DNA from: Lindgomyces ingoldianus
Taxonomy: Eukaryota; Ascomycota; Dothideomycetes; Pleosporales; Lindgomycetaceae
Direction of reading: 5' to 3'
NCBI RefSeq assembly: GCF_010093535.1
Contig: NW_022985169.1
Coordinates: 124,001-188,000, forward strand
DNA: 64,000 bases
The first letter of the stretch is position 1; every line of letters starts with the position of its first letter. A program made the translations under genes and the position numbers. Below the pieces are notes generated by a model. The model did not search any database and was not told the origin of the DNA. It saw only the letters and a list, made by a program, of their open reading frames with translations. This document shows, one piece after another, positions 1 through 10,480 of the stretch.

Positions 1-586
1 TCGTGTCTAGAACTGGCACTTCCCGGAGAGGCCGGAGAGGCATCGACTGGAGGGAATGGCATTGTAAACCTAGATGATGGTAAGTCGGTGAATCGCTAAA
101 CCGGAGAGGCGCTAACAATGAGATGTGATCTAAGCTAAGATCGAGAGCAGAGTTAAGTACATCTAAGGATTGTTGAATATGCGAAACATCACCGTCTTGG
201 ACGGGATCCCATTCCCCTCCAGGAGCATGACTTGTTGACAGCCTCATCATCGTCATGTGTATTTCGTCGATAACATGTCCGCAACAATCCAGAATCCCAG
301 ACACTGGGTCCAAGAGGAGAGAAAGAAGGCTTCCTCCCCTTGAGGTAAAGTCATCGTGAATAATCTCAAGGAACGTTTTGATAGCCAGAAGTTCGGCATT
401 GATTGCATTCATATCATGACGAGAATCTCGGGCTTGGCGCGCAAACTTCCCAACATCAAAGATGACCTGCACAACACACTAAGGTTAGAATATGTTCGAT
501 GAGGGGAAGTATTGGCGGGGGCATACCTTGACGATAGCGTTGCTCAGCGCAGCGCTACTAGCAGCAATGGTTGTGTGGTCGGGCAT
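1..586 (-). CDS. Partial gene, STAND-type N-terminal helical region (runs off left edge)
   Basis: A two-exon start is visible. Exon 1 (586-527) gives MPDHTTIAASSAALSNAIVK, then a 60-bp intron (526-467, GTATGC...TGCAG), then an exon open to position 1. About 175 residues are seen. The exon 2 start, VIFDVGKFARQARDSR, with the alternating Leu/Ile pattern that follows (AINAELLAIKTFLEII), resembles the helical N-terminal region found before NACHT, NB-ARC or ankyrin parts in fungal STAND proteins; this is recalled family style, not a search result. Such proteins act in non-self recognition and programmed cell death. The effector and repeat parts lie outside the window. A short GGCCGGAGAG-type repeat lies at about 29-40, inside the coding exon. 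Domain assignment is weak; that it is coding is more likely. Confidence 0.5.
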
Positions 587-1279
587 CGTATTCAATATCC
601 ACACACAATCCCATTCAGAACGAAAAAGCTAGTCGCGAGACAGGGGATGGGGAAGTCGCGATTATCGGCCGTGGAGGAGAAGAGCCATAAGAGGGCCTTC
701 TGGAAGGACGGGAAACCCCTGTGGCTGAAGATAGCGCTGAAAAAAAGGAAGTGCTTGTCGCGTGGTAAGTTGTTGTGGAGATGCCGCAAAAAGCAAAACG
801 CGGGTCTCTGAGATACCGTTCAGCCCGCACGTGGAAACCTGACCCAAATCTACAGCCATGGCGTTGCAAGTGGATATTCACAGCAAATGGCGTGATATAA
901 TCGACATAGGGAAGGGTGATTCTATGCATGGCTCAAACAAGTGCGGCAGGGGTGGGAGGAGAGAGCCTTGGCAAGGCAGGCGGGATACCAGACAGGAATG
1001 TGCCCCGAACGTGAAGTCCGTGGTGTGTATCGAAGGGTTAGTAAAGACACGGGAGATTATGCTAAACATAGGGGATGAGAGTGATAAAGATGTTGCCTTG
1101 ATGTGTAGGTGCGCCCTGCAGAGGCTAGGGGAATGGCAAACAAGGCCAGAGTGTGGGATAAGAGTCAGTGCTCACAGGACACCGTGGATATAGAAGGACA
1201 ATACGTATGTGGATGCCATAAGGCGTTTAAGATACTTTTACAAAGGCCAATGACGTTGCAATTTACTTGGACAGACCGC
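587..1279. other. Intergenic, no gene seen
   Basis: This stretch lies between the 5' end of the left-edge gene and the 3' end of the GH67 gene. Several open frames of 60-111 codons occur on both strands, but none shows a recognisable motif, signal peptide or splice structure. It probably holds the upstream region of the left-edge gene and the GH67 3' UTR. Confidence 0.4.
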
Positions 1280-3842
1280 TCAGTCTATTATCCCGGGGGG
1301 TAGGAATGACACGTAATCGATGGGCGCCGGTTCTATTCCATTCGCCGTCCCAACGATCCTCAACATATCACCTTTGTTAACCTTGACACCCTTAAACGTA
1401 ATTCTCGTCGCAGAGTGGCCATCCAAATAGATAGAAGGTGCATGGCCGAGCTTGTCCTCAAGATCCCCAGTCCATGTTCCGATGGTGCGATTGTTGATCG
1501 AAATATCATATTTTGATCTTCCGCCGATGAGATCGTAGTAGTTCACAGCGATATCATACGTTCCGGATGGATACGTAATGTTAGCTGAAGCAGTACCAAC
1601 CGAACTGTTCGACGTAGTAACGATAGCCATAGAGCCTGATGCAGTATGAAACGGGTTGACTGCATAGGTTTTGTAACCGTCAAGTTTCATCTTCTCGGCT
1701 TCGACCCTATAAGGGTAGTTATTCACACGCTTTGCTTGATCCGGGATTCCTGACAAATTATTGTAGAAGCGGCTGATAGCATCTCTCCAAACGATAGAAT
1801 GTCCAGCTTGAAAGACCTGTCGGAAGAGGACTTCACTGTACCGCTGGTTATCGATCTTTCCTTTTAGAGATTCCCACATCGGAACGAATGTTTGCGCAGT
1901 AGCAGCACCTTCGTAGTGGGCATCGTAGAAATGTTGGATGACGGTCTTGCCTGACTTAAGCAGGTGCGTATAATTAACGTGGTGGAACCAGAGTAACAGA
2001 TTGTCGGGAGTGGTCTCAATGTTTTCAAACACCCGTGCAACCGCAGGTGGATATTGCCCTGCATTTCCAGTTCCGTTCTTGACCGTACGGTCCATGCCAA
2101 TGCTGAATCCATCGGCACGCGTCCACTGGCCCCACCCATTACCATCCTGAGACGCTGGGTTTGGCCCAAAATGGGTGTAAAGAATATCGGTTAAGGTTTG
2201 AATGCCAAGGTTGCCACTGTAATTCTCATAGGCCGCCCTCGATTTCATGGACATCTCGGTGATCGTATCGATAACTTTGCGGTCAAATCCGAAAGTCAAA
2301 CGTATCCAATCTTGAAGCATTTGCTCGGATTCCAGCGACGGATCCCAGGCCAGCCTACCGTAAGAATACAAGTTCTACAAGAATTAGCACAGTACTGCTT
2401 TAAGACAAGTTCCCACCAATGCCACTTACTGACATTGCGAGGTGGCTTCCTAGCCAAGTCGCATTCGTGCCAACATTAACAACCCCCGCCGATCCGCCGA
2501 GAGGTCGCTTGAATCGCTCCCCGGAAATGATGTCTTTGACTTTCGATGGCTTGTCATCAGCGCGTAAATCAAACTCAAGGATCTCCTTCCACTGAGGCGA
2601 AAGATACACTAAATGGCAATTTTGACCAAGGTATTCAGGTGTAACCTGAAGCTCAATAGCAGTACTAGTGTTGTGCAAGGTTGAGAAGAGAGGGGAAGGA
2701 GGTTCTCGCACTTGGAAATCAATTGGTCCAAATTTGATCTGTACCACCACGTTGTCATCAAACCTCCCATCCAAATTTTTGAAGAACTCAACAGCCGCAT
2801 TTGCGCGATCGTTTTTCCAGTTGGATTCATTAATGTGATTGTCGTAAACGAAAGCACGGAACATGACTACGCCTCCATGTGGCTTCGTGGCTCTCGCAAA
2901 CATGTTCGCCCCATCCGCAAGAGTTCGATTATACGTCAGCGGCCCTGGCTGACCTTCGCTGTTCGCCTTTACCAAGTAGCCAGCCATATCGGGAACTCGC
3001 TTATAGATCTGATTGGTAATGTTGGTCCACCAGGCGTCCACAGAAGGGTCGAGGGGATCGAACGTGTTCAGACCACCGAAGGTTTGGGGGGAAGCGAAGT
3101 TGAGCGAGATTCCCAGTTGGACGCCATAAGGTCTCATAGCATCGGCCAACCTTCCGAGTCCTTCAATGTTACGGGCACTCAGTAAGGTGGCGTTCGCATT
3201 AACGTTGTTGATAACGATACCATTGACGCGAATGGATGCTAAGAGACGGGCGTATTCGGCCGCGCGAGTGACATTCTCCACAACAAAGCCATTTTTGAAG
3301 AAAAAGGATGGGCCAGCATAGCCTCGTTCAATGCTGCCATCCATGTTGTTCCATTCGTTCACCCATCTGATCGGGGCATGGGGGTTCGAGACGTATGTAA
3401 CTGGAGAGAATTTGCCTTGTGCGAGCCGTGACAAGTACTCGAATGCACCGTAGAGCGCGCCACGTTGGTTTTGTCCAATAATTCGAACATTTTGTCCCAC
3501 GGTGCTGAGAAAAAAGCCATCTTCTTCAAGGTCATCGGCTTCTTCAAAATCACCGAAGGTCTTTTTGTAAGCATCAATGGTACCCACGACAATTGACGAT
3601 GATCCTCTTTTCGTCCCATCAGCGATGCTGAGTTCCTTTCCGAGGATACCTTTGATCCCTTCCTGCAATTCCTTCCCTGCAATGTGAACCGGACTGGATG
3701 TCGTTGTATTCAATGCGACAATTGATAATGGGAGGGAGCGATAATTGCTGGCTTGCGGGACGGGCGCGTACCGCAGCCACGCGCTCGCGCCGTCTTCCGC
3801 AGCAGCTAAGCCGACAACCAGCAAAATGATCAGGTTGCGCAT
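1280..3842 (-). CDS. aguA: Secreted alpha-glucuronidase, glycoside hydrolase family 67
   Basis: Cleaves the alpha-1,2 link between 4-O-methyl-glucuronic acid and the terminal xylose of xylo-oligosaccharides, outside the cell. Two exons: 3842-2430 and 2374-1280, with a 55-bp intron (GTAAGT...TTGTAG). The product is 835 aa, the usual GH67 length. The first 16 residues (MRNLIILLVVGLAAAE) are a signal peptide; the longer frame opening at 3893 would bury it, so the start at 3842 is chosen. Catalytic motifs: Glu296 in KANSEGQPGP (proton donor), Asp375 in FGPIDFQ and Glu403 in TPEYLG. The 28-residue spacing of the last two equals that of the D365/E393 pair in the Cellvibrio enzyme. The C terminus ends with the family motif EPAPIDYVSFLPPG. 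A GGCTAAA box lies 183 bp upstream. Confidence 0.95.
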
Positions 3843-5323
3843 GGCGCTGAGTATTCCAGAAAAAGATTGACCTGTCAGGTACAGATGTACCAAATACCGG
3901 TTCCAACATGTTTATTTGTAGAGTTGAAAGATCTTTTGCCTTAATTGGAGGAATAAATGAAAGCAATTGCGGTGATACCATTGAGGGATCCACAACAGTG
4001 TGTTCGTCTAAAGCCGCTGATTCAGGCTAAATACACGTAGCGAGACGATATGATGATCTCTGATGTTGTTAGTGTGCGGAGAGGGTGCCGTGTTCCCTGA
4101 GATACTAATGGGGCGAAGCGAGAAAAGGTACGGGTAGTGGAGTAGAGTTGAGGAAGGGTCAGCCTCGGCTTTGAAAGGTGCGATGGTTCACGCTAAGCCG
4201 AAAGAAGACCAGTAGCATTCATATCAGCCGCTGAGTTGACTACTGCACAAAGCCATTATTTCTGGGGAAAAAGACGTATGTGCCGAAACACCCTCATGAC
4301 GTTTGCACGACTGATATCATGCACCTTTGTGCTAGCCTCTCACTCGCTTCCGAAGAGACCTAAGCTGATCTCTCTGTCTCCTGTCATGTAATATGTGCAT
4401 TGTAGTTTAAAGATGCTTTAGAAACTGTGTGGACCCAATGGATATCGCTAGTAGCAAACCACCGAGTAGACTTTGGTCTTAAGAAACTGCTTATAATTAG
4501 CTTAATTTAAGGCTCCGTGACTACGCGCAATGTAACTCGATCTTCGAGACTCGGCCATCAACTTTAACTACGGATCTCGCCCCAACGAACATAACTGTCA
4601 TGGTATCTTCCGATAACTTCGAATCTCCGGTGCAGCTGCCCTGGGCAGGTGTCTTTAGTTCTCAGAAATACCGGTCAAATTCAGGCTACCAAGATTACCC
4701 TTTATGATAGTGGACGAAGTTCGTGGGACGATCATAGTGGCTTGCTTGGGTATCTTCAACATCTCTAAGAAATATACCCTAACGATTAGATTCAGACTAT
4801 CTCTTCACTAGAGGGCAAATAGCACTCGCTCGTAAGATGAACATCGAAACACTACATATTCTTCAAAGTCCCATCTAGAACACGTAGCGAAAGGCAAAAA
4901 AATTCAGAATATATTTCTTTAAAGTCATTGCTTTCCATTTGTACGGCGTTTGTCAAGGAGCTTCTCTAGCCATCTCTTTATATTATCTAGTGTGCAAGTT
5001 TTCATGACGTCTCGGTGTAGAACATCATACCCACGATTTCTTCCTCAATACTCATAGCCTGCTCACCCTTTAGTTGTATTCTCTTGTCCAGCACCCAACC
5101 GAGGTTCCTTCTTATAGGTTGGCACACACACAGCTGAGTAGTTGGAACAAAGGTAGTAATTATTGCCCCGTACTCGGACCCATTCCACCGGGATTTTAAA
5201 TACGCTGCCGATGCGACATATAAAGCCACCACCGGTCGCCCTCATGATGGCACACACCTAAGTCTCGATAACTATCCAAACTAAATTCATTCTCGTCGCT
5301 ATTCCAACAAGAGAGCCAACACG
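3843..5323. other. Shared upstream region of GH67 and the small peptide gene
   Basis: No gene is seen. The two flanking genes are divergent, so this 1.5 kb holds both promoters. The part from about 4380 to 5000 is AT-rich with many stops in all frames. A GGCTAAA box at 4025 and a GCGGAG (SYGGRG-type, carbon catabolite repressor) box at 4076-4081 lie on the GH67 side. Confidence 0.5.
4025..4031 (+). promoter_or_regulatory. Possible XlnR/Xyr1 box upstream of the GH67 gene
   Basis: GGCTAAA matches the published binding core of the xylanolytic activator XlnR/Xyr1 (GGCTAA or GGCTAR). It lies 183 bp upstream of the start codon of a hemicellulase gene, where such sites work in either orientation. 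A second core, GGCTAG on the minus strand, is at 4332-4337. Short boxes occur by chance, so this is only suggestive. Confidence 0.35.
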
Positions 5324-5593
5324 ATGAGACCCCAAGTCCTCTATTATCTCCCCCTCATTGTGCTGGCATCTGGTTTCCCGGTGCTAGGCCTTCGTTTACC
5401 AGCCGGTTCCCTTCACAAACGTAACTGCGTTGACGAATGCTTTGCCCAGCTATGTCTTTATCGCCCTGACCCGGATGATGTCAAACTCTGGTAAGTGCCC
5501 TATTGCGCAATTCGCATTAAAATGCTAATTCACAACAACTGCAGTGCAAGACAGTGCGCCGACCTATGTCAGAACGATCCAAAGTTGAAGTAG
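5324..5593 (+). CDS. Small secreted precursor of a six-cysteine peptide
   Basis: Two exons, 5324-5490 and 5545-5593, joined across a 54-bp intron (GTAAGT...CTGCAG, branch-like GCTAATTC) in matching phase, give a 71-aa protein. Residues 1-22 form a signal peptide (LIVLASGFPVLG). A Lys-Arg pair at residues 32-33 is a typical Kex2 site; cleavage there would leave a 38-residue peptide, Asn34-Lys71. It carries six cysteines (35, 39, 44, 56, 60, 64) in the pattern C-x3-C-x4-C-x11-C-x3-C-x3-C. This paired CxxxC layout resembles helical-hairpin peptides, but I recognise no family. The role is unknown; secreted effector-like or antimicrobial-like peptides are possibilities. The intron splits the tryptophan-like TGG into a cysteine codon, which supports the splice. 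Confidence 0.65.
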
Positions 5594-5965
5594 TGCCGAA
5601 CATCGGTTGGTCTAGCATCGTATTTTGCACTCGTGGTTGCACGTATTACGCTATGACGGGCATATTTCATTCCGACTCGTATCCAGATGGGAAGCTGAAA
5701 ATCAATATTAATTCTACTTGTGTTGGGAATCTGATTGGCAGTGAAGTGCAGTAGGGTGCAGTGCATGACATGCAACTCAGAATCACGCCTGTCTTATTGT
5801 ACAAAATCAGTTCTTCCAAGTTCCAACGACTCGAAGCCACACCAATTCATTCAAACCTCTCTTGGTAGCTGCCTTACATAATCCCCAAAAACCGGTTTCC
5901 TAGAATTCTTGCATCTCATACGGGCTGCCTCCCTGCATCTTCCCCTCTGGGTTCTTCATGCTTTG

Positions 5966-7984
5966 CTAGTGACCCCTACCCTCCTGGATACGGTCACGGT
6001 GGAACATGTGGCTATTGTACGAATGTATCGAATACTCGCCCGTATTGAAACCCCTGCCGCCGATCACAGCGAACGGGTTAGATCGGCAACTTGCTTCACT
6101 ACTAGCCGAGACGTTCCTATTGCTCTGCGCAACTTCAGCAAGGGATTCCTGAGAGGAGTGCGTAGAGAGAGCAGCTCGGATATTGTCCTTTGACACGATG
6201 CGAACTGTAGTAGGCTTTACGTTGCTAGCCGCATATCGGTGGGGATTCTTGGGTGGAATTGGTGGTATTTGATCGTCTTCCTCAACAGCGTATGGTGGAG
6301 GGCTTCGGGGTCGTGTTGGGTGGTATTTAGGAGGACCAGCGGGGCCAACGTTCACCGGGCTCGGGATACGGGTGGCTGGCATCTTCCCAGCGCGACGGGC
6401 CGCGACCGATTCGTTGGACCTAGTATGCTTATTTTCAAAGAATGGGTCAGGTCCTTGTATCAGGTCATTAGTTAAGGATAGATCAACTAAGATGGTTCCA
6501 GCATATATACCCTCCAGAAAGCCAACAGGAATACCTCCATAGACCCTAGAGCCTCCGCCTTCCTTCACGTCCGCCTTCGACTCTTTGGAGACATCGCGCT
6601 TGTTGGGGTTGTATGGCATCGATCCTGAAGTCACACAGTCAGAGAACTGTACGGGTGCAAAGGGATGACTCGTAAAGATCAAATCAGGAAACGAACCGTT
6701 CAACCCAGATGACGCGATTTGCTTGACATTGAGAGCGAGGGCCATACCATCAGACGCAGGCACAGTGTACTCGACCACTTCTTTGGGTATATCGTTAGCA
6801 AATGGATTCGAGGTCCTGATTGCTTTGTACAAACCGTCAGCCTCATGTTGTGATGGTTTCCGTTGAATGACTCCAACCAATTCTGTAGACGGCGTCCTAT
6901 TGCCGCGACCCATTTGATTTAGCGGTGTCTTGCCGCGCTGGGAACCATACGGTGACTCATTCTTTTTCGAAAGCGGTGAGTTTTCCGGTGTAGGACGCGT
7001 GCTGCCGAAGACCTCCTTGCCCTTCTTGCTAGGCGTACTGTGGCTGCTATCATTAGATTGATGTCGAAGACTACTAAATGAGAGGGACTTGATCCAGGAG
7101 GATGCGCACTCAGCTAGCTTTTTCGGCGGACAGGGACTGCCTTCGAGAAACTTCATTGCCATCTTTCGATCAGCAACAGTCTTCTTGTCTCGGATCCAAG
7201 CCTTCAGATCGACCTTTTGCTTTTCAGCGACTTGCCCGAACTGCGGGTATGTGTGCCGCAACTCCATGTCATCTTCGTCAAGCTGTTTCTTTCGGGCTAA
7301 CATCCCAACCCGGTGAGATCGGTCTTTCCCTATGTCTCGACGACGAACACCAACGTTCTTCTCAGGGAATGCAAGTGCACTAGGAGAAACCTTATCGACG
7401 AAGGCAGCGAGTTCCCCATAGTGCCGACGGCCGCGGATATCATGACCTTCCCTAACATCATTGACAATAGGCAGAAGCACTTCTTCCCAGGCAGCACAAA
7501 CGTTGCGGCATTCGAAGTACGTGATACCATAAGGATTCTTCGCCTTGCCGACCTTGAAGGCCTGAAGTAGCCAGACAAAGAGGTGTTTCTCATGCTCAAT
7601 AACACTCCAAGCCGATGTATCGATATCATCGATCCTGGACGCGGTCTTATCATCAAGGGCAGACTTGTCATCAGAATCATTAGGATCGTACCGTAAAATT
7701 CCGTCATCGTACCGCGTATACCACCATAAGATGTCCTCTCGAGTGACACTGCCTGGAAGCGAAGCTCGTGGCATGCCGGCCTCCTGGCGAAAGAGAAAGG
7801 TATCGCGAAAGAAGGCCCATGGCACGAGGAATGATTCTTTGGCCAGGAACATGTGCTGTAGTTGGTCGAGATCGCGATAGCCAAGACATTTGAGGGCGTG
7901 TTTAAGCTCCACGCTCATTTTCTCCGACTTTGCGGTCGAAGCCCGCTTGCGTTGCGGTGAGATGGAGTATTCTGGTGCATACAT
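5966..7984 (-). CDS. Conserved-looking protein of unknown function, 672 aa
   Basis: One long exon. The start at 7984 (MYAPEYSISPQRKRAS) is preferred over 8131, because the extra 49 residues are low-complexity and cross a 20-bp tandem repeat. The N-terminal half (about residues 20-290) looks globular: FLVPWAFFRDTFLF, then DILWWYTRYDDG, and HLFVWLLQAFKVG with NPYGITYFECRNVCAAWEE. The C-terminal half is disordered, rich in Ser, Pro, Lys and Asn, with proline stretches (PRSPPPYAVEE, IPPIPPKNPHRY) that could bind SH3-type domains. No signal peptide, membrane span or enzyme motif is seen. I do not recognise the family. The globular part followed by a long disordered tail would suit a cytoplasmic scaffold or regulator, but that is inference. 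Confidence 0.7.
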   Translation of the reverse strand: MYAPEYSISPQRKRASTAKSEKMSVELKHALKCLGYRDLDQLQHMFLAKESFLVPWAFFRDTFLFRQEAGMPRASLPGSVTREDILWWYTRYDDGILRYDPNDSDDKSALDDKTASRIDDIDTSAWSVIEHEKHLFVWLLQAFKVGKAKNPYGITYFECRNVCAAWEEVLLPIVNDVREGHDIRGRRHYGELAAFVDKVSPSALAFPEKNVGVRRRDIGKDRSHRVGMLARKKQLDEDDMELRHTYPQFGQVAEKQKVDLKAWIRDKKTVADRKMAMKFLEGSPCPPKKLAECASSWIKSLSFSSLRHQSNDSSHSTPSKKGKEVFGSTRPTPENSPLSKKNESPYGSQRGKTPLNQMGRGNRTPSTELVGVIQRKPSQHEADGLYKAIRTSNPFANDIPKEVVEYTVPASDGMALALNVKQIASSGLNGSFPDLIFTSHPFAPVQFSDCVTSGSMPYNPNKRDVSKESKADVKEGGGSRVYGGIPVGFLEGIYAGTILVDLSLTNDLIQGPDPFFENKHTRSNESVAARRAGKMPATRIPSPVNVGPAGPPKYHPTRPRSPPPYAVEEDDQIPPIPPKNPHRYAASNVKPTTVRIVSKDNIRAALSTHSSQESLAEVAQSNRNVSASSEASCRSNPFAVIGGRGFNTGEYSIHSYNSHMFHRDRIQEGRGH

Positions 7985-8000
7985 TTTGCGGGTTTGTTGG

Positions 8001-8060
8001 TGGGAGAGGGAAAAAAGAGATGGGAGAGGGAAAAAAGAGAGGGGAGAGGGACGAAAAAAA
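8001..8060 (+). repeat. 20-bp tandem repeat, nearly three copies
   Basis: The unit TGGGAGAGGGAAAAAAGAGA is repeated exactly at 8001 and 8021, with a third diverged partial copy from 8041. It lies just upstream of the start of the 672-aa gene, in its 5' leader or promoter; on the transcribed strand it is a pyrimidine-rich CT tract, common before fungal start sites. Confidence 0.85.
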
Positions 8061-9358
8061 CACTGACGTGGGTGACGAAATAGCGGTGTTGATGTGGTGA
8101 TGTGAAGGTTAGCAAACAGCTGCTCGAACAAGCGGTTTCTCCACCGCTAGAGCTATGGAGATGACGGTGTTGCTTCACCGCGGATTCAAGGTGACAAAGT
8201 GAGGTATCTTATTTTATACTTCTCTAATCAACGTAGTCTAGAGGACGGCCTTAATATATGAGACATTGGCACTAAAAACATACTCTAAAATAGTTGTCTA
8301 CAGTTATGAAGTCCTCCGAGCTGCACCACCTACTCGCATTCATCCACTACTGCTGCCTACTTTAGCACCATGCTTCCTAGCTCACTCTTTTGCATAAATA
8401 TGCCCTCAGATACACTCCTTTACCAATCAAATTAGTTCCTCATCACTTTGGCTCTCCCAAAAGCTTCACAATAGTTGTCCTTCTGCTAGATTCCTGCACA
8501 GTGCGCCTTGGTTCTACAAACTTCCACAATACTAGCATTATCTTCTTACTTTTAAATTCATTTTAAGGCTAATCCAGCCTATAAAATTCTGCAGTGATAT
8601 TAGGAAATCATTAGAAAATCATTACCAACCATGTACACTATGTAGGAGACAAATCCCCCCTATAGATCGGTACTGCTTGGTAAAAACCCTTAAACACTTC
8701 CGATAATGATAATTACCAGCCTCGGTATTATAATACTATTACATGATAATCATACCGTAGGTGAACCTATCTACTAAGCTTCTTTTCCCCTGTTATCGAG
8801 TTTTGCGTCAAATGGCAAATTTAAGCTCTCCTCGGCAACGCGAATTGCCAAAGTGTAGGAAAGAGCTACTGGCCAACCGACATCGCAGCTTCATACTACA
8901 TCTGTTGGGAAATGCGTAGCATATACAAAAAGACTTCATAATTTCTTCAGACTATATTTAATTGTAAGTTCTGCATTTCCTTCCCATCGAAGCTTCACTT
9001 ATTCTGCAAATTTAGTGTCTAATTTAATGTCTTCGTAAGATTATACAGAAGATAAGAGGTTATCTTGACAGAGTACACTGCAGTTTATAGGCTTGGCACC
9101 GGGACAGTATCAGGTCGTATGGTTTGAGTTACTTGCGGCGTTTCTTTAATATTCCGATGCCAAATCTAGAAAACTTCTGTGATAGTTGCACCATTCTACG
9201 ATTTTCTGATTCTTTACCGGTTATCTGGCTATTACTATCTTCTTTCGAATCTTATTCTGTAGTCGTTGCTCGTCCAGTAGAAACTTAATCTGCTAATATC
9301 GCCGAGAGCATTGTAGAATAATGCTGGTGACTTACTATAGTAATTGGATGAGATGCGC
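8061..9358. other. AT-rich intergenic stretch, no gene seen
   Basis: From about 8190 the sequence is visibly AT-rich and full of stops in all frames. It separates the 672-aa gene from the decayed TPR array. It looks like old, mutated repeat DNA, but I could not recognise a parent element. Confidence 0.5.
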
Positions 9359-10115
9359 CTAGTCAATTCTAGCGCATGATCTCTCGTATAAGCTTGTCGC
9401 CTCCTCATACTGCTTAAGTATGTCCAGGAGATGTGCAAGATAGTATAGACTTTCCAGGGTGTCGGGGTGGTCCTCGCCAAGCATCTTCTGTCTCCCTGCC
9501 AGCGCCAAGTTGCTTACGCTCGTCACCCTGTCGGGATGGTCCTCGCGAAGTGTCTTCTCTTTCCCTGCCAGCGCCAGCCGGTTCATCTTCTCTGCCTCCT
9601 CGTACTTCCCTTGGTCTTGCAGAACCAGCGCCAGGTTGCTTACACTCCTCGGCGCGTCAGGATGGCCCTCAACAGGCTTCCTCTCTCTCCCTATCAGCAT
9701 CCGCCGGTTCATCTCCTCTACTTCCTCGTACTTCCCTTGGTCTTGCAGCACCACTGCCAGGTTGTTTAAGCTCGTCAGCGTAGAGGGGTGGTCCTCACCA
9801 AGTTTCTTCTCTCTCCCTCCCAGCGCCCGCCGGCTCATCTCCTCTACCTCCTCGTACTTCGCTTCGTACTGCAGCACCACAACCAGGCTGCTTACACTCA
9901 TTAGCGTAGAAGGGTGGTGCTCGCCAAGTCTCTTCTCTCCCTGCCAGCGCCCGCCGGTCCATCTCCTCTGCCTCCTTGTACTTCCCCAGGTACTGCAGCA
10001 CACCACCCAGGTTACTTACGCTCGTTAGCGTAGAGAGGTGGTCTTCGACAAGCTTCTTCTCTCTCCCAGCCCACCCAGCATGTCTAAGGGTTTCAGTCAC
10101 GTGGGGGGACACCAA
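9359..10115 (-). pseudogene. Remnant of a TPR array (kinesin-light-chain type), frameshifted
   Basis: About six repeats of roughly 42 residues follow the TPR_12 pattern: EDHPSTLTSLNNLAVVLQDQ, then GKYEEVEEMNRRML, and so on. This is the C-terminal array found in fungal NB-ARC and related STAND proteins. The array begins in one frame (10115 down to about 9930) and continues in another (about 9990 to 9359), so there is a frameshift. One repeat has lost its middle (SNLALAGRQKMLGEDHP), and no nucleotide-binding domain is present upstream. It is therefore a fragment, probably not functional. The 126-bp DNA period gives long open frames on the other strand; these are shadows. Confidence 0.75.
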
Positions 10116-10239
10116 TTCGGGGCTAAGATGGCTGTTTGGTAGTTGCGCTCAGCCAAACAGACGTTGATTTTTTGGGAAATTTGAATATATTCTTAGGGGC
10201 AGACCATCTATAGGATGTAAATAATGTGATTTTACTGAT

Positions 10240-10480
10240 CAATCTATCATCTCTACACCCTCAGCGTCAAGCTCTTCGGTAAGGCGCCTGGCCCATCAAT
10301 GGCCAGGAGCAGAGTCCTCTGTAATAATAACGCGCTTGCTCGGGAAGCCATCTCTGGCCTTATCGTAGTATAGGATAAGCAGATTTTCGTAAACCTGAAA
10401 ATCGCACCACAGTATGTCGGTTACTTTGCTATGATCACGCTCAAAACTCTCGTATTTGTCAAAGGTTTGTCAAAAGTTTG
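10240..10480 (-). pseudogene. Tc1/mariner-like DDE transposase scrap
   Basis: Read on the minus strand the frame gives IITEDSAPGH, a stop, then WARRLTEELDAEGVE. This resembles the second catalytic-Asp region of fungal Tc1/mariner transposases (ITEDNAPxH, followed by a helix that leads to W/DPANSPDLN). The next part is broken by stops. Only about 80 residues can be followed. It lies just upstream of the TPR remnant, in decayed DNA. Confidence 0.4.

Noticed and set aside
8190..9358. Centromere-like or telomere-like AT-rich tract
   Set aside because: Only about 1.2 kb, without telomere repeats, and flanked by ordinary genes.
9459..10028. Plus-strand frame of 189 codons rich in Ser, Pro and Leu
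   Set aside because: It is the antisense of the TPR repeat array; the 126-bp period keeps all frames open.
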